From the NCBI GenBank assembly GCA_963930645.1, contig OZ005662.1, positions 97,820,436 to 97,884,435 on the forward strand: DNA of 64,000 nt. Direction: 5' to 3'. The stretch is from Salticus scenicus. Lineage: Eukaryota; Arthropoda; Arachnida; Araneae; Salticidae. Below, piece after piece: positions 1 through 12,292 of the stretch; the first letter of the stretch is position 1, and each line of letters starts with the position of its first letter. Under the pieces are notes generated by a model, which worked only from the letters and a program-made list of their open reading frames with translations, made no database searches and was not told where the DNA came from. The position numbers and the translations under genes were made by a program.

Positions 1-1560
1 TTTAAAAAATGTCTTAAAACATAAAAAAAAGTGAATTTTTTCCAGTCCCTTCAGTTAACACCGCAAGGTTTCCGGGACTGAGAAAGAAAAAAGACTAGTG
101 CAAATATATGTGTAAGATTTTTGGAAAAAACTGAAGTTGACAGCACACAAATAATTGCAAACTGTCTGAAATCATAAGAAAAATGATGGATTTTTTCAAG
201 CCCCTTCATTTAAAATCAAATGGATTCAAGAAATAACAAGAAAATGAGTAGCACAAAAGGAGATGTAACTTTTATGGACAAAATTGAGGTGACCAGTAAG
301 AAAAAAAAAAAAGTTTTAAGTCCTAAAGACAACGGAGGAGGACTTTTGCAAGCCCCTTCAGTTAACGCCGCAAGGTTTCCGGGACTGACAAAGAAAAAAG
401 TGAGTGCCAATATGCATATAATATTTATTATAAAATTTGAAGGGAATATAATCGAATGTATTAAAAATGTTTCAAATAATAAAGAAATGTGTACGTATTT
501 ATCTGTACCTTCAGTTAACACCGCAATATTTCCGGAACCGACAAAAAAAAAGTTAGTAACAAAGTGCAAATATGATTTCTGGAGAAAACTGAAGTGAACA
601 AAACGTAAATGTTTTCAGATTGTTTGAAATCATAAAAGAAATTGTGGATCTTTGCCAGTCCCTTTAGTTAACACCGCAAGGTTTCCGGGACTGACAAAGA
701 AAAATGTCAGTGCAAATGTTGATGTAAGATTTCCGGAAAAACTGAAGTGAAGTGAACAGCACATAAATTTTGCAAAATGCCTGAAATTATAAAAAACAAT
801 AGATGTAATTTTACTACCACCTTCACTTAAATTCGTCTGGATTCTAGAAACAAGAAAGAAAGTACTGCAAGAGGAAAGCTACATTTCTGGAGAAGATTGA
901 CGTGAATGTTAAAAAATGATTTTAAAGAAATTTCAGGTCTTAAATGAAATGGTAGAGAATTTTTGCCAGTCCCTTCAGTTAACACCGCAATATTTCCGGA
1001 ACCGACAAAAAAAAAGTTAGTAACAAAGTGCAAATATGATTTCTGGAGAAAACTGAAGTGAACAAAACGTAAATGTTTTCAGATTGTTTGAAATCATAAA
1101 AGAAATTGTGGATCTTTGCCATGTCCTCCAGTTAAAACGGAAAGATTTCCGTGTGTGACAAAGAAAAGTTAGTACCAAAGTAGATGTATGACTTCTGGAA
1201 AAAACTAAAGTGAACAGCACACAAAAGTTTTCAGATTGTCTAAATCAGAAAAGAATTTGTGGATCTTTGACAGTCCCTGTAGTTAACATCGCAAGGTTTC
1301 CGAGAGTGACAAAGAAAAATGGCAGTGCAAATGTAGATGTAAGGATTCGAGAAAAAACAGAAGTGAACAAGCACATAAATTTTCAAAATGTCTAAAACCA
1401 TAAAAAAAATTTAAAAAGTTTTAGGTCTTAAAGAAAATAGTGGAGAAATTTGCCAGTCCCTTCAGTTAACACCGCAAGGTTTCCGGGAAAGACAAAGGAA
1501 AAATGTGGTGTTAAAGTAGATATAAGATTTATGATAAAATATAAAGAGGTAATAGAATTT
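1..1560 (+). repeat. HOR unit 1: mosaic 10-mer (1560 bp)
   Basis: Ten monomers can be counted from head spacings of 155, 152, 153, 153, 159, 152, 153, 151, 183 and 149 bp. The first three are m1-m3. The fourth head, near 509, starts as m4 (ACCTTCAGTTAACAC) but continues as m9 (CGCAATATTTCCGGAACCG), so m4 is fused to m9. The next head, near 662, has the CTTTAG variant otherwise seen as the first extra monomer of 15-mers, followed by m8-m12. This is a product of at least two exchanges. Confidence 0.93.
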
Positions 1561-3397
1561 TTTAAAAAATGTCTTAAAACATAAAAAAAAGTGAATTTTT
1601 TCCAGTCCCTTCAGTTAACACCGCAAGGTTTCCGGGACTGAGAAAGAAAAAAGACTAGTGCAAATATATGTGTAAGATTTTTGGAAAAAACTGAAGTTGA
1701 CAGCACACAAATAATTGCAAACTGTCTGAAATCATAAGAAAAATGATGGATTTTTTCAAGCCCCTTCACTTAAAATCAAATGGATTCAAGAAATAACAAG
1801 AAAATGAGTAGTACAAAAGGAGATGTAACTTTTATGGACAAAATTGAGGTGAACAGTAAGAAAAAAAAAAGTTTTAAGTCCTAAAGACAACGGAGGAGGA
1901 TTTTTGCAAGCCGCTTCAGTTAACACCGCAAGGTTTCCGGGACTGACAAAGAAAAAAGTTAGTGCCAAAATGCATATAATATTTATGATAAAATTTGAAG
2001 GGAATATAATCGAATGTATTAAAAATGTTTCAAATAATAAAGAAATGTGTAGGTATTTATCTGTACCTTCAGTTAACACTGTAAGTCTGAGAAAGCAAAA
2101 TGTTAATGCCAAAGAAAATAAAAGAATAAAGGGAAAAAGCTGAAATGCATGAAATCGAAAGTTTTCAAAATATCTCAAAAAGGGAAGTAGGATTTTTACC
2201 AACGACTATAGTTAAAATTCATGGTTTCCGAAAATAATAACGAAGTATGTACTGCTAATAAATATAAGTATGCTTGACAAAATTGAGGTAAATGGTGATC
2301 GAATGATCTTAAGTCTTACGGTAGACTGTAAGTGTTTTTTGCCAGTCCCTTCAGTTAAAACCGCAAGGTTTCCGGGACTGACAAAATTGTTACTACCAAA
2401 GTAGATGTTTTATTTCTGGACAAAACTAAAGTGAGAAGCACACAAAAGTTTTCAGATTGTCCGAAATCATAAAAGAAATCGTGGATCTCTGCCAGTCCCT
2501 CCAGTTAACACCGCAAGGTTTCCGGGACTGACAAAGAAAAATGTCAGTGCAAATGTTGATGTAAGATTTCCGGAAAAACTGAAGTGAAGTGAACAGCACA
2601 TAAATTTTGCAAAATGTCTGAAATCATAAAAAACAATAGATGTAATTTTACTACCACCTTCACTTAAATTCGTCTGGATTCTAGAAACAAGAAAGAAAGT
2701 ACTGCAAGAGGAAAGCTACATTTCTGGAGAAGATTGACGTGAATGTTAAAAAATGATTTTAAAGAAATTTCAGGTCTTAAATGAAATGGTAGAGAATTTT
2801 TGCCAGTCCCTTCAGTTAACACCGCAATGTTTCCGGAACCGACAAAAAAAAAAGTTAGTAACAAAGTGCAAATATGATTTCTGGACAAAACTGAAGTGGA
2901 CAAAACGTAAATGTTTTCAGATTGTTTGAAATCATAAAAGAAATCGTGGATCTTTGCCATGTCCTCCAGTTAACACGGAAAGATTTCCGTGTGTGACAAA
3001 GAAAATTAGTACCAAAGTAGATGTATGACTTCTGGAAAAAACTAAAGTGAACAGCACACAAAAATTTTCAGATTGTCTAAATCAGAAAAGAATTTGTGGA
3101 TCTTTGACAGTCCCTGTAGTTATCATCGCAAGGTTTCCGAGAGTGACAAAGAAAAATGGCAGTGCAAATGTAGATGTAAGGATTCGAGAAAAAACAGAAG
3201 TGAACAAGCACATAAATTTTCAAAATGTCTAAAACCATAAAAAAAATTTAAAAAGTTTTAGGTCTTAAAGAAAATAGTGGAGAAATTTGCCAGTCCCTTC
3301 AGTTAACACCGCAAGGTTTCCGGGAAAGACAAAGGAAAAAGGTGGTGTTAAAGTAGATATAAGATTTATGATAAAATATAAAGAGGTAATAGAATTT
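1561..3397 (+). repeat. HOR unit 2: 12-mer (1837 bp)
   Basis: Complete m1-m12 unit. Markers: m2 head reads CTTCACTT, m3 head reads GCCGCTTCAG (near 1911), m6 head has GTTAAAACC, m9 has CAATGTTTCC, and m11 has GTTATCATCGC. Monomer 10 carries the full 9-bp inner dyad. Units 2-4 form a sub-block with shared markers and a steady period of 1837-1838 bp. Confidence 0.95.
2973..2992. other. Inner dyad of the m10 head (9-bp arms)
   Basis: ACACGGAAA and TTTCCGTGT flank GA. This near-perfect palindrome replaces the outer CAGTCCC/GGGACTG dyad. The same form is at 4809-4828 in unit 3 and in m10 of unit 30. Other units have 7-bp arms (ACGGAAA/TTTCCGT, e.g. 1137-1152) or one mismatch (ACGAAAA form). Confidence 0.82.
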
Positions 3398-5234
3398 TTT
3401 CAAAAATGTCTTAAAACATAAAAAAAAGTGAATTTTTTCCAGTCCCTTCAGTTAACACCGCAAGGTTTCCGGGACTGAGAAAGAAAAAAGACTAGTGCAA
3501 ATATATGTGTAAGATTTTTGGAAAAAACTGAAGTTGACAGCACACAAATAATTGCAAACTGTCTGAAATCATAAGAAAAATGATGGATTTTTTCAAGCCC
3601 CTTCACTTAAAATCAAATGGATTCAAGAAATAACAAGAAAATGAGTAGTACAAAAGGAGATGTAACTTTTATGGACAAAATTGAGGTGAACAGTAAGAAA
3701 AAAAAAAGTTTTAAGTCCTAAAGACAACGGAGGAGGATTTTTGCAAGCCCCTTCAGTTAACACCGCAAGGTTTCCGGGACTGACAAAGAAAAAAGTTAGT
3801 GCCAAAATGCATATAATATTTATGATAAAATTTGAAGGGAATATAATCGAATGTATTAAAAATGTTTCAAATAATAAAGAAATGTGTAGGTATTTATCTG
3901 TACCTTCAGTTAACACTGTAAGTCTGAGAAAGCAAAATGTTAATGCCAAAGAAAATAAAAGAATAAAGGGAAAAAGCTGAAATGCATGAAATCGAAAGTT
4001 TTCAAAATATCTCAAAAAGGGAAGTAGGATTTTTACCAACGACTATAGTTAAAATTCATGGTTTCCGAAAATAAGAACGAAGTATGTACTGCTAATAAAT
4101 ATAAGTATGCTTGACAAAATTGAGGTAAATGTGATCGAATGATCTTAAGTCTTACGGTAGACTGTAAGTGTTTTTTGCCAGTCCCTTCAGTTAACACCGC
4201 AAGGTTTCCGGGACTGACAAAATTGTTACTACCAAAGTAGATGTTTTATTTCCGGACAAAACTAAAGTGAGAAGCACACAAAAGTTTTCAAATTGTCCGA
4301 AATCATAAAAGAAATCGTGGATCTCTGCCAGTCCCTCCAGTTAACACCGCAAGGTTTCCGGGACTGACAAAGAAAAATGTCAGTGCAAATGTTGATGTAA
4401 GATTTCCGGAAAAACTGAAGTGAAGTGAACAGCACATAAATTTTGCAAAATGTCTGAAATCATAAAAAACAATAGATGTAATTTTACTACCACCTTCACT
4501 TAAATTCGTCTGGATTCTAGAAACAAGAAAGAAAGTACTGCAAGAGGAAAGCTACATTTCTGGAGAAGATTGACGTGAATGTTAAAAAATGATTTTAAAG
4601 AAATTTCAGGTCTTAAATGAAATGGTAGAGAATTTTTGCCAGTCCCTTCAGTTAACACCGCAATGTTTCCGGAACCGACAAAAAAAAAAGTTAGTAACAA
4701 AGTGCAAATATGATTTCTGGACAAAACTGCAGTGAACAAAACGTAAATGTTTTCAGATTGTTTGAAATCATAAAAGAAATTGTGGATCTTTGCCATGTCC
4801 TCCAGTTAACACGGAAAGATTTCCGTGTGTGACAAAGAAAAGTTAGTACCAAAGTAGATGTATGACTTCTGGAAAAAACTAAAGTGAACAGCACACAAAA
4901 GTTTTCAGATTGTCTAAATCAGAAAAGAATTTGTGGATCTTTGACAGTCCCTGTAGTTATCATCGCAAGGTTTCCGAGAGTGACAAAGAAAAATGGCAGT
5001 GCAAATGTAGATGTAAGGATTCGAGAAAAAACAGAAGTGAACAAGCACATAAATTTTCAAAATGTCTAAAACCATAAAAAAAATTTAAAAAGTTTTAGGT
5101 CTTAAAGAAAATAGTGGAGAAATTTGCCAGTCCCTTCAGTTAACACCGCAAGGTTTCCGGGAAAGACAAAGGAAAAAGGTGGTGTTAAAGTAGATATAAG
5201 ATTTATGATAAAATATAAAGAGGTAATAGAATTT
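3398..5234 (+). repeat. HOR unit 3: 12-mer (1837 bp)
   Basis: Complete m1-m12 unit, very close to unit 2. It shares the CTTCACTT m2 head and the GTTATCATCGC m11 head. It starts TTTCAAAAATG where most units have TTTAAAAAATG; unit 4 shares this. The m10 inner dyad lies at 4809-4828. Confidence 0.95.
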
Positions 5235-7072
5235 TTTCAAAAATGTCTTAAAACATAAAAAAAAGTGAATTTTTTCCAGTCCCTTCAGTTAACACCGCAA
5301 GGTTTCCGGGACTGAGAAAGAAAAAAGACTAGTGCAAATATATGTGTAAGATTTTTGGAAAAAACTGAAGTTGACAGCACACAAATAATTGCAAACTGTC
5401 TGAAATCATAAGAAAAATGATGGATTTTTTCAAGCCCCTTCACTTAAAATCAAATGGATTCAAGAAATAACAAGAAAATGAGTAGTACAAAAGGAGATGT
5501 AACTTTTATGGACAAAATTGAGGTGAACAGTAAGAAAAAAAAAAGTTTTAAGTCCTAAAGACAACGGAGGAGGATTTTTGCAAGCCCCTTCTGTTAACAC
5601 CGCAAGGTTTCCGAGACTGACAAAGAAAAAAGTTAGTGCCAAAATGCATATAATATTTATGATAAAATTTGAAGGGAATATAATCGAATGTATTAAAAAT
5701 GTTTCAAATAATAAAGAAATGTGTAGGTATTTATCTGTACCTTCAGTTAACACTGTAAGTCTGAGAAAGCAAAATGTTAATGCCAAAGAAAATAAAAGAA
5801 TAAAGGGAAAAAGCTGAAATGCATGAAATCGAAAGTTTTCAAAATATCTCAAAAAGGGAAGTAGGATTTTTACCAACGACTATAGTTAAAATTCATGGTT
5901 TCCGAAAATAAGAACGAAGTATGTACTGCTAAAAAATATAAGTATGCTTGACAAAATTGAGGTAAATGGTGATCGAATGATCTTAAGTCTTACGGTAGAC
6001 TGTAAGTGTTTTTTGCCAGTCCCTTCAATTAACACCGCAAGGTTTCCGGGACTGACAAAAATGTTACTACCAAAGTAGATGTGTTATTTCTGGACAAAAC
6101 TAAAGTGAGAAGCACACAAAAGTTTTCAGATTGTCCGAAATCATAAAAGAAATCGTGGATCTCTGCCAGTCCCTCCAGTTAACACCGCAAGGTTTCCGGG
6201 ACTGACAAAGAAAAATGTCAGTGCAAATGTTGATGTAAGATTTCCGGAAAAACTGAAGTGAAGTGAACAGCACATAAATTTTGCAAAATGTCTGAAATCA
6301 TAAAAAACAATAGATGTAATTTTACTACCACCTTCACTTAAATTCGTCTGGATTCTAGAAACAAGAAAGAAAGTACTGCAAGAGGAAAGCTACATTTCTG
6401 GAGAAGATTGACGTGAATGTTAAAAAATGATTTTAAAGAAATTTCAGGTCTTAAATGAAATGGTAGAGAATTTTTGCCAGTCCCTTCAGTTAGCACCGCA
6501 ATGTTTCCGGAACCGACAAAAAAAAAAGTTAGTAACAAAGTGCAAATATGATTTCTGGACAAAACTGAAGTGAACAAAACGTAAATGTTTTCAGATTGTT
6601 TGAAATCATAAAAGAAATTGTGGATCTTTGCCATGTCCTCCAGTTAAAACGGAAAGATTTCCGTGTGTGACAAAGAAAAGTTAGTACCAAAGTAGATGTA
6701 TGACTTCTGGAAAAAACTAAAGTGAACAGCACACAAAAGTTTTCAGATTGTCTAAATCAGAAAAGAATTTGTGGATCTTTGACAGTCCCTGTAGTTAACA
6801 TCGCAAGGTTTCCGAGAGTGACAAAGAAAAATGGCAGTGCAAATGTAGATGTAAGGATTCGAGACAAAACAGAAGTGAACAAGCACATAAATTTTCAAAA
6901 TGTCTAAAACCATAAAAAAAATTTAAAAAGTTTTAGGTCTTAAAGAAAATAGTGGAGAAATTTGCCAGTCCCTTCAGTTAACACCGCAAGGTTTCCGGGA
7001 AAGACAAAGGAAAAAGGTGGTGTTAAAGTAGATATAAGATTTATGATAAAATATAAAGAGGTAATAGAATTT
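5235..7072 (+). repeat. HOR unit 4: 12-mer (1838 bp)
   Basis: Complete m1-m12 unit. Private changes: CTTCTGTTAAC and CCGAGACTG in the m3 head (about 5588-5618), and GTTAGCACCG in the m9 head (near 6489). From m6 on it switches markers (CTTCAATTAAC). Its m11 tail has GAGACAAAAC, shared only with unit 5, which places one edge of the unit 5/6 duplication here. Confidence 0.95.
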
Positions 7073-8762
7073 TTTAAAAAATGTCTTAAAACATAAAAAA
7101 AAGTGAATTTTTTCCAGTCCCTTCAGTTAACACCGCAAGGTTTCCGGGACTGAGAAAGAAAAAAGACTAGTGCAAATATATGTATAAGATTTTTGGAAAA
7201 AACTGAAGTTGACAGCACACAAATAATTGCAAACTGTCTGAAATCATAAGAAAAATGATGGATTTTTTCAAGCCCCTTCATTTAAAATCAAATGGATTCA
7301 AGAAATAACAAGAAAATGAGTAGCACAAAAGGAGATGTAACTTTTATGGACAAAATTAAGGTGAACAGTAAGAAAAAAAAAAGTTTTAAGTCCTAAAGAA
7401 AACGGAGGAGGATTTTTGCAAGCCCCTTCAGTTATCACCGCAAGGTTTCCGGGACTGACAAAGAAAAAAGTTAGTGCGAAAATACATATAAAATTTGAAG
7501 GGAATATAATCGAATGTATTAAAAATGTCTCAAAAAAGCGAAGCAGGATTTTTACAAAACAGTATAGTTAAAATTCCTGGTTTCCGAAAAAATGAACGAA
7601 ATATGTACTGCTAAAGAAATATAAGTATGCTTGACAAAATTGAGGTAAATGGCGATCGAAAGATCTTAAGTCTTACCGTAGACTGCAAATATATTTTGCC
7701 AGTTCCTTCAGTTATCACCGCAAGGTTTCCGGGACTGACAAAAAATGTTAGTATCAAAGTAGATGTGTTATTTCTGGACAAAACTAAAGTGAAAAGCACA
7801 CAAAAGTTTTCAGATTGTCTGAAATCCTAATTGCAATTGTGGTTCTTTGCCAGTCCCTCCAGTTAACACCGCAAGGTTTCCGGGAGTGACAAAGAAAAAT
7901 GTCAGTGCAAATGTTGATGTAAAATTTCCGGAAAAATTGAAGTGAAGTGAACAGCACATAAATTTTGCAAATTGTCCGAAATCATAAAAAACAATAGATG
8001 TAATTTTACTAGCACCTTCACTTAAATTCGACTGGATTCTAGAAACCAGAAAGAAAGTACTGCAAGAAGACAAGCTACATTTCTGGAGAACACAAACGTG
8101 AAGGGTAAAGAAATGGTTTTAAAGAAGTTTTAGGTCTTACAGGAAATGGTAGAGAGTTTTTGCCAGTCCCTTCAGTTAACACCGCAAGGTTTCCGGGACT
8201 GAAAAAAAAAAGTTAATAACGAAGTACACATACGATTTCTAATTCTAGAGAAAACTGAAGTGAACAAAACACAAAAGTTTTCATATTGTTTGAAATCATA
8301 AAAGAAATTGTGGATCTTTGCCATGTCCTCCAGTTAACACGAAAAGATTTCCGTGTGAGACAAAGAAAAGTTAGTACCAAAGTAGATGTATGACTTCTGG
8401 ACAAAACTAAAGTGAACAGCACACAAAAGTTTTCAGATTGTCTAAATCAGAAAAGAATTTGTGGATCTTTGACAGTCCCTGTAGTTAACATCGCAAGGTT
8501 TCCGAGAGTGACAAAGAAAAATGGCAGTGCAAATGTAGATGTAAGGATTCGAGACAAAACAGAAGTGAACAAGCACATAAATTTTCAAAATGTCTAAAAC
8601 CATAAAAAAAATTTAAAAAGTTTTAGGTCTTAAAGAAAATAGTGGAGAAATTTGCCAGTCCCTTCAGTTAACACCGCAAGGTTTCCGGGAAAGACAAAGG
8701 AAAAAGGTGGTGTTAAAGTAGATATAAGATTTATGATAAAATATAAAGAGGTAATAGAATTT
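7073..8762 (+). repeat. HOR unit 5: 11-mer lacking m4 (1690 bp)
   Basis: Order is m1, m2, m3, m5 to m12. The m3 tail (TCGAATGTATTAAAAATGT) runs straight into the m5-side sequence CTCAAAAAAGCGAAGCAGG near 7530, so m4 and its head are missing. Monomers 6-10 are a distinct lineage: CCAGTTCCTTCAGTTATC in m6, GGGAGTGAC in m7, TTCGACTGG in m8, GACTGAAAAAA in m9, and ACGAAAAGATTTCCGTG in m10. That lineage reappears as the right half of all the 15-mers. Confidence 0.95.
7808..7824. other. Second dyad in the tail: TTTCAGA/TCTGAAA
   Basis: 7-bp arms around TTG in m6 of unit 5. The same perfect form is at 9498-9514 and 59843-59859. In most other alpha tails one position is changed (GTCCGAAA or GTTTGAAA), so the pairing is only partly kept. 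Confidence 0.6.
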
Positions 8763-10452
8763 TTTAAAAAATGTCTTAAAACATAAAAAAAAGTGAATTT
8801 TTTCCAGTCCCTTCAGTTAACACCGCAAGGTTTCCGGGACTGAGAAAGAAAAAAGACTAGTGCAAATATATGTATAAGATTTTTGGAAAAAACTGAAGTT
8901 GACAGCACACAAATAATTGCAAACTGTCTGAAATCATAAGAAAAATGATGGATTTTTTCAAGCCCCTTCATTTAAAATCAAATGGATTCAAGAAATAACA
9001 AGAAAATGAGTAGCACAAAAGGAGATGTAACTTTTATGGACAAAATTAAGGTGAACAGTAAGAAAAAAAAAAGTTTTAAGTCCTAAAGAAAACGGAGGAG
9101 GATTTTTGCAAGCCCCTTCAGTTATCACCGCAAGGTTTCCGGGACTGACAAAGAAAAAAGTTAGTGCGAAAATACATATAAAATTTGAAGGGAATATAAT
9201 CGAATGTATTAAAAATGTCTCAAAAAAGCGAAGCAGGATTTTTACAAAACAGTATAGTTAAAATTCCTGGTTTCCGAAAAAATGAACGAAATATGTACTG
9301 CTAAAGAAATATAAGTATGCTTGACAAAATTGAGGTAAATGGCGATCGAAAGATCTTAAGTCTTACCGTAGACTGCAAATATATTTTGCCAGTTCCTTCA
9401 GTTATCACCGCAAGGTTTCCGGGACTGACAAAAAATGTTAGTATCAAAGTAGATGTGTTATTTCTGGACAAAACTAAAGTGAAAAGCACACAAAAGTTTT
9501 CAGATTGTCTGAAATCCTAATTGCAATTGTGGTTCTTTGCCAGTCCCTCCAGTTAACACCGCAAGGTTTCCGGGAGTGACAAAGAAAAATGTCAGTGCAA
9601 ATGTTGATGTAAAATTTCCGGAAAAATTGAAGTGAAGTGAACAGCACATAAATTTTGCAAATTGTCCGAAATCATAAAAAACAATAGATGTAATTTTACT
9701 AGCACCTTCACTTAAATTCGACTGGATTCTAGAAACCAGAAAGAAAGTACTGCAAGAAGACAAGCTACATTTCTGGAGAACACAAACGTGAAGGGTAAAG
9801 AAATGGTTTTAAAGAAGTTTTAGGTCTTACAGGAAATGGTAGAGAGTTTTTGCCAGTCCCTTCAGTTAACACCGCAAGGTTTCCGGGACTGAAAAAAAAA
9901 AGTTAATAACGAAGTACACATACGATTTCTAATTCTAGAGAAAACTGAAGTGAACAAAACACAAAAGTTTTCATATTGTTTGAAATCATAAAAGAAATTG
10001 TGGATCTTTGCCATGTCCTCCAGTTAACACGAAAAGATTTCCGTGTGAGACAAAGAAAAGTTAGTACCAAAGTAGATGTATGACTTCTGGACAAAACTAA
10101 AGTGAACAGCACACAAAAGTTTTCAGATTGTCTAAATCAGAAAAGAATTTGTGGATCTTTGACAGTCCCTGTAGTTAACATCGCAAGGTTTCCGAGAGTG
10201 ACAAAGAAAAATGGCAGTGCAAATGTAGATGTAAGGATTCGAGAAAAAACAGAAGTGAACAAGCACATAAATTTTCAAAATGTCTAAAACCATAAAAAAA
10301 ATTTAAAAAGTTTTAGGTCTTAAAGAAAATAGTGGAGAAATTTGCCAGTCCCTTCAGTGAACACCGCAAGGTTTCCGGGAAAGACAAAGGAAAAAGGTGG
10401 TGTTAAAGTAGATATAAGATTTATGATAAAATATAAAGAGGTAATAGAATTT
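8763..10452 (+). repeat. HOR unit 6: 11-mer lacking m4, near-identical copy of unit 5 (1690 bp)
   Basis: Same length and, read line by line, the same sequence as unit 5 up to the m11 tail. There GAGACAAAAC (unit 5, near 8552) becomes GAGAAAAAAC (near 10242). The m12 head has a private GTGAACACC (near 10357). Confidence 0.95.
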
Positions 10453-12292
10453 TTTAAAAAATGTCTTAAAACATAAAAAAAAGTGAATTTTTTCCAGTCC
10501 CCTTCAGTTAACACCGCAAGGTTTCCGGGACTGAGAAAGAAAAAAGACTAGTGCAAATATATGTGTAAGATTTTTGGAAAAAACTGAAGTTGACAGCACA
10601 CAAATAATTGCAAACTGTCTGAAATCATAAGAAAAATGATGGATTTTTTCAAGCCCCTTCATTTAAAATCAAATGGATTCAAGAAATAACAAGAAAATGA
10701 GTAGCACAAAAGGAGATGTAACTTTTATGGACAAAATTGAGGTGACCAGTAAGAAAAAAAAAAAAGTTTTAAGTCCTAAAGACAACGGAGGAGGACTTTT
10801 GCAAGCCCCTTCAGTTAACGCCGCAAGGTTTCCGGGACTGACAAAGAAAAAAGTGAGTGCCAATATGCATATAATATTTATTATAAAATTTGAAGGGAAT
10901 ATAATCGAATGTATTAAAAATGTTTCAAATAATAAAGAAATGTGTACGTATTTATCTGTACCTTCAGTTAACACTGTAAGTCTGAGAAAGCAAAATGTTA
11001 ATGCCAAAGAAAATAAAAGATTAAAGGGAAAAAGCTGAAATGCATGAAATCGAAAGTTTTCAAAATATCTCAAAAAGGGAAGTAGGATTTTTACCAACGA
11101 CTATAGTTAAAATTCATGGTTTCCGAAAATAAGAACGAAGTATGTACTGCTAAAAAATATAAGAATGCTTGACAAAATTGAGGTAAATGGTGATCGAATG
11201 ATCTTAAGTCTTACGGTAGACTGTAAGTGTTTTTTGCCAGTCCCTTCAATTAACACCGCAAGGTTTCCGGGACTGACAAAAATGTTACTACCAAAGTAGA
11301 TGTGTTATTTCTGGACAAAACTAAAGTGAGAAGCACACAAAAGTTTTCAGATTGTCCGAAATCATAAAAGAAATCGTGGATCTCTGCCAGTCCCTCCAGT
11401 TAACACCGCAAGGTTTCCGGGACTGACAAAGAAAAATGTCAGTGCAAATGTTGATGTAAGATTTCCGGAAAAACTGAAGTGAAGTGAACAGCACATAAAT
11501 TTTGCAAAATGTCTGAAATTATAAAAAACAGTAGATGTAATTTTACTACCACCTTCACTTAAATTCGTCTGGATTCTAGAAACAAGAAAGAAAGTACTGC
11601 AAGAGGAAAGCTACATTTCTGGAGAAGATTGACGTGAATGTTAAAAAATGATTTTAAAGAAATTTCAGGTCTTAAATGAAATGGTAGAGAATTTTTGCCA
11701 GTCCCTTCAGTTAACACCGCAATATTTCCGGAACCGACAAAAAAAAAGTTAGTAACAAAGTGCAAATATGATTTCTGGAGAAAACTGAAGTGAACAAAAC
11801 GTAAATGTTTTCAGATTGTTTGAAATCATAAAAGAAATTGTGGATCTTTGCCATGTCCTCCAGTTAAAACGGAAAGATTTCCGTGTGTGACAAAGAAAAG
11901 TTAGTACCAAAGTAGATGTATGACTTCTGGAAAAAACTAAAGTGAACAGCACACAAAAGTTTTCAGATTGTCTAAATCAGAAAAGAATTTGTGGATCTTT
12001 GACAGTCCCTGTAGTTAACATCGCAAGGTTTCCGAGAGTGACAAAGAAAAATGGCAGTGCAAATGTAGATGTAAGGATTCGAGAAAAAACAGAAGTGAAC
12101 AAGCACATAAATTTTCAAAATGTCTAAAACCATAAAAAAAATTTAAAAAGTTTTAGGTCTTAAAGAAAATAGTGGAGAAATTTGCCAGTCCCTTCAGTTA
12201 ACACCGCAAGGTTTCCGGGAAAGACAAAGGAAAAATGTGGTGTTAAAGTAGATATAAGATTTATGATAAAATATAAAGAGGTAATAGAATTT
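10453..12292 (+). repeat. HOR unit 7: 12-mer (1840 bp)
   Basis: Complete m1-m12 unit. The m1 head has an extra C (CAGTCCCC) just before 10505. It has the long A run in the m2 tail and the GTTAACGCC form of the m3 head, defining the class shared with units 1, 13, 20 and 22. The m9 head is CAATATTTCC. Confidence 0.95.

Noticed and set aside
2451..2460. GTTTTCAGATTG and TTTTTTCCAG resembling 3' splice sites, with GAGGTAAAT resembling 5' splice sites
   Set aside because: A+T-rich tails with CAG give such matches by chance, and there is no coding frame or exon structure between them.
10669..11097. Open frames of up to about 142 codons on both strands, recurring in every HOR unit
   Set aside because: They are the same frames repeated by the satellite. 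The antisense frame across the head gives a recurring NLAVLTEGTGK-like peptide simply because the head is conserved. Spacings are not multiples of three, frames break between units, there is no domain, and overlapping frames exist on both strands.
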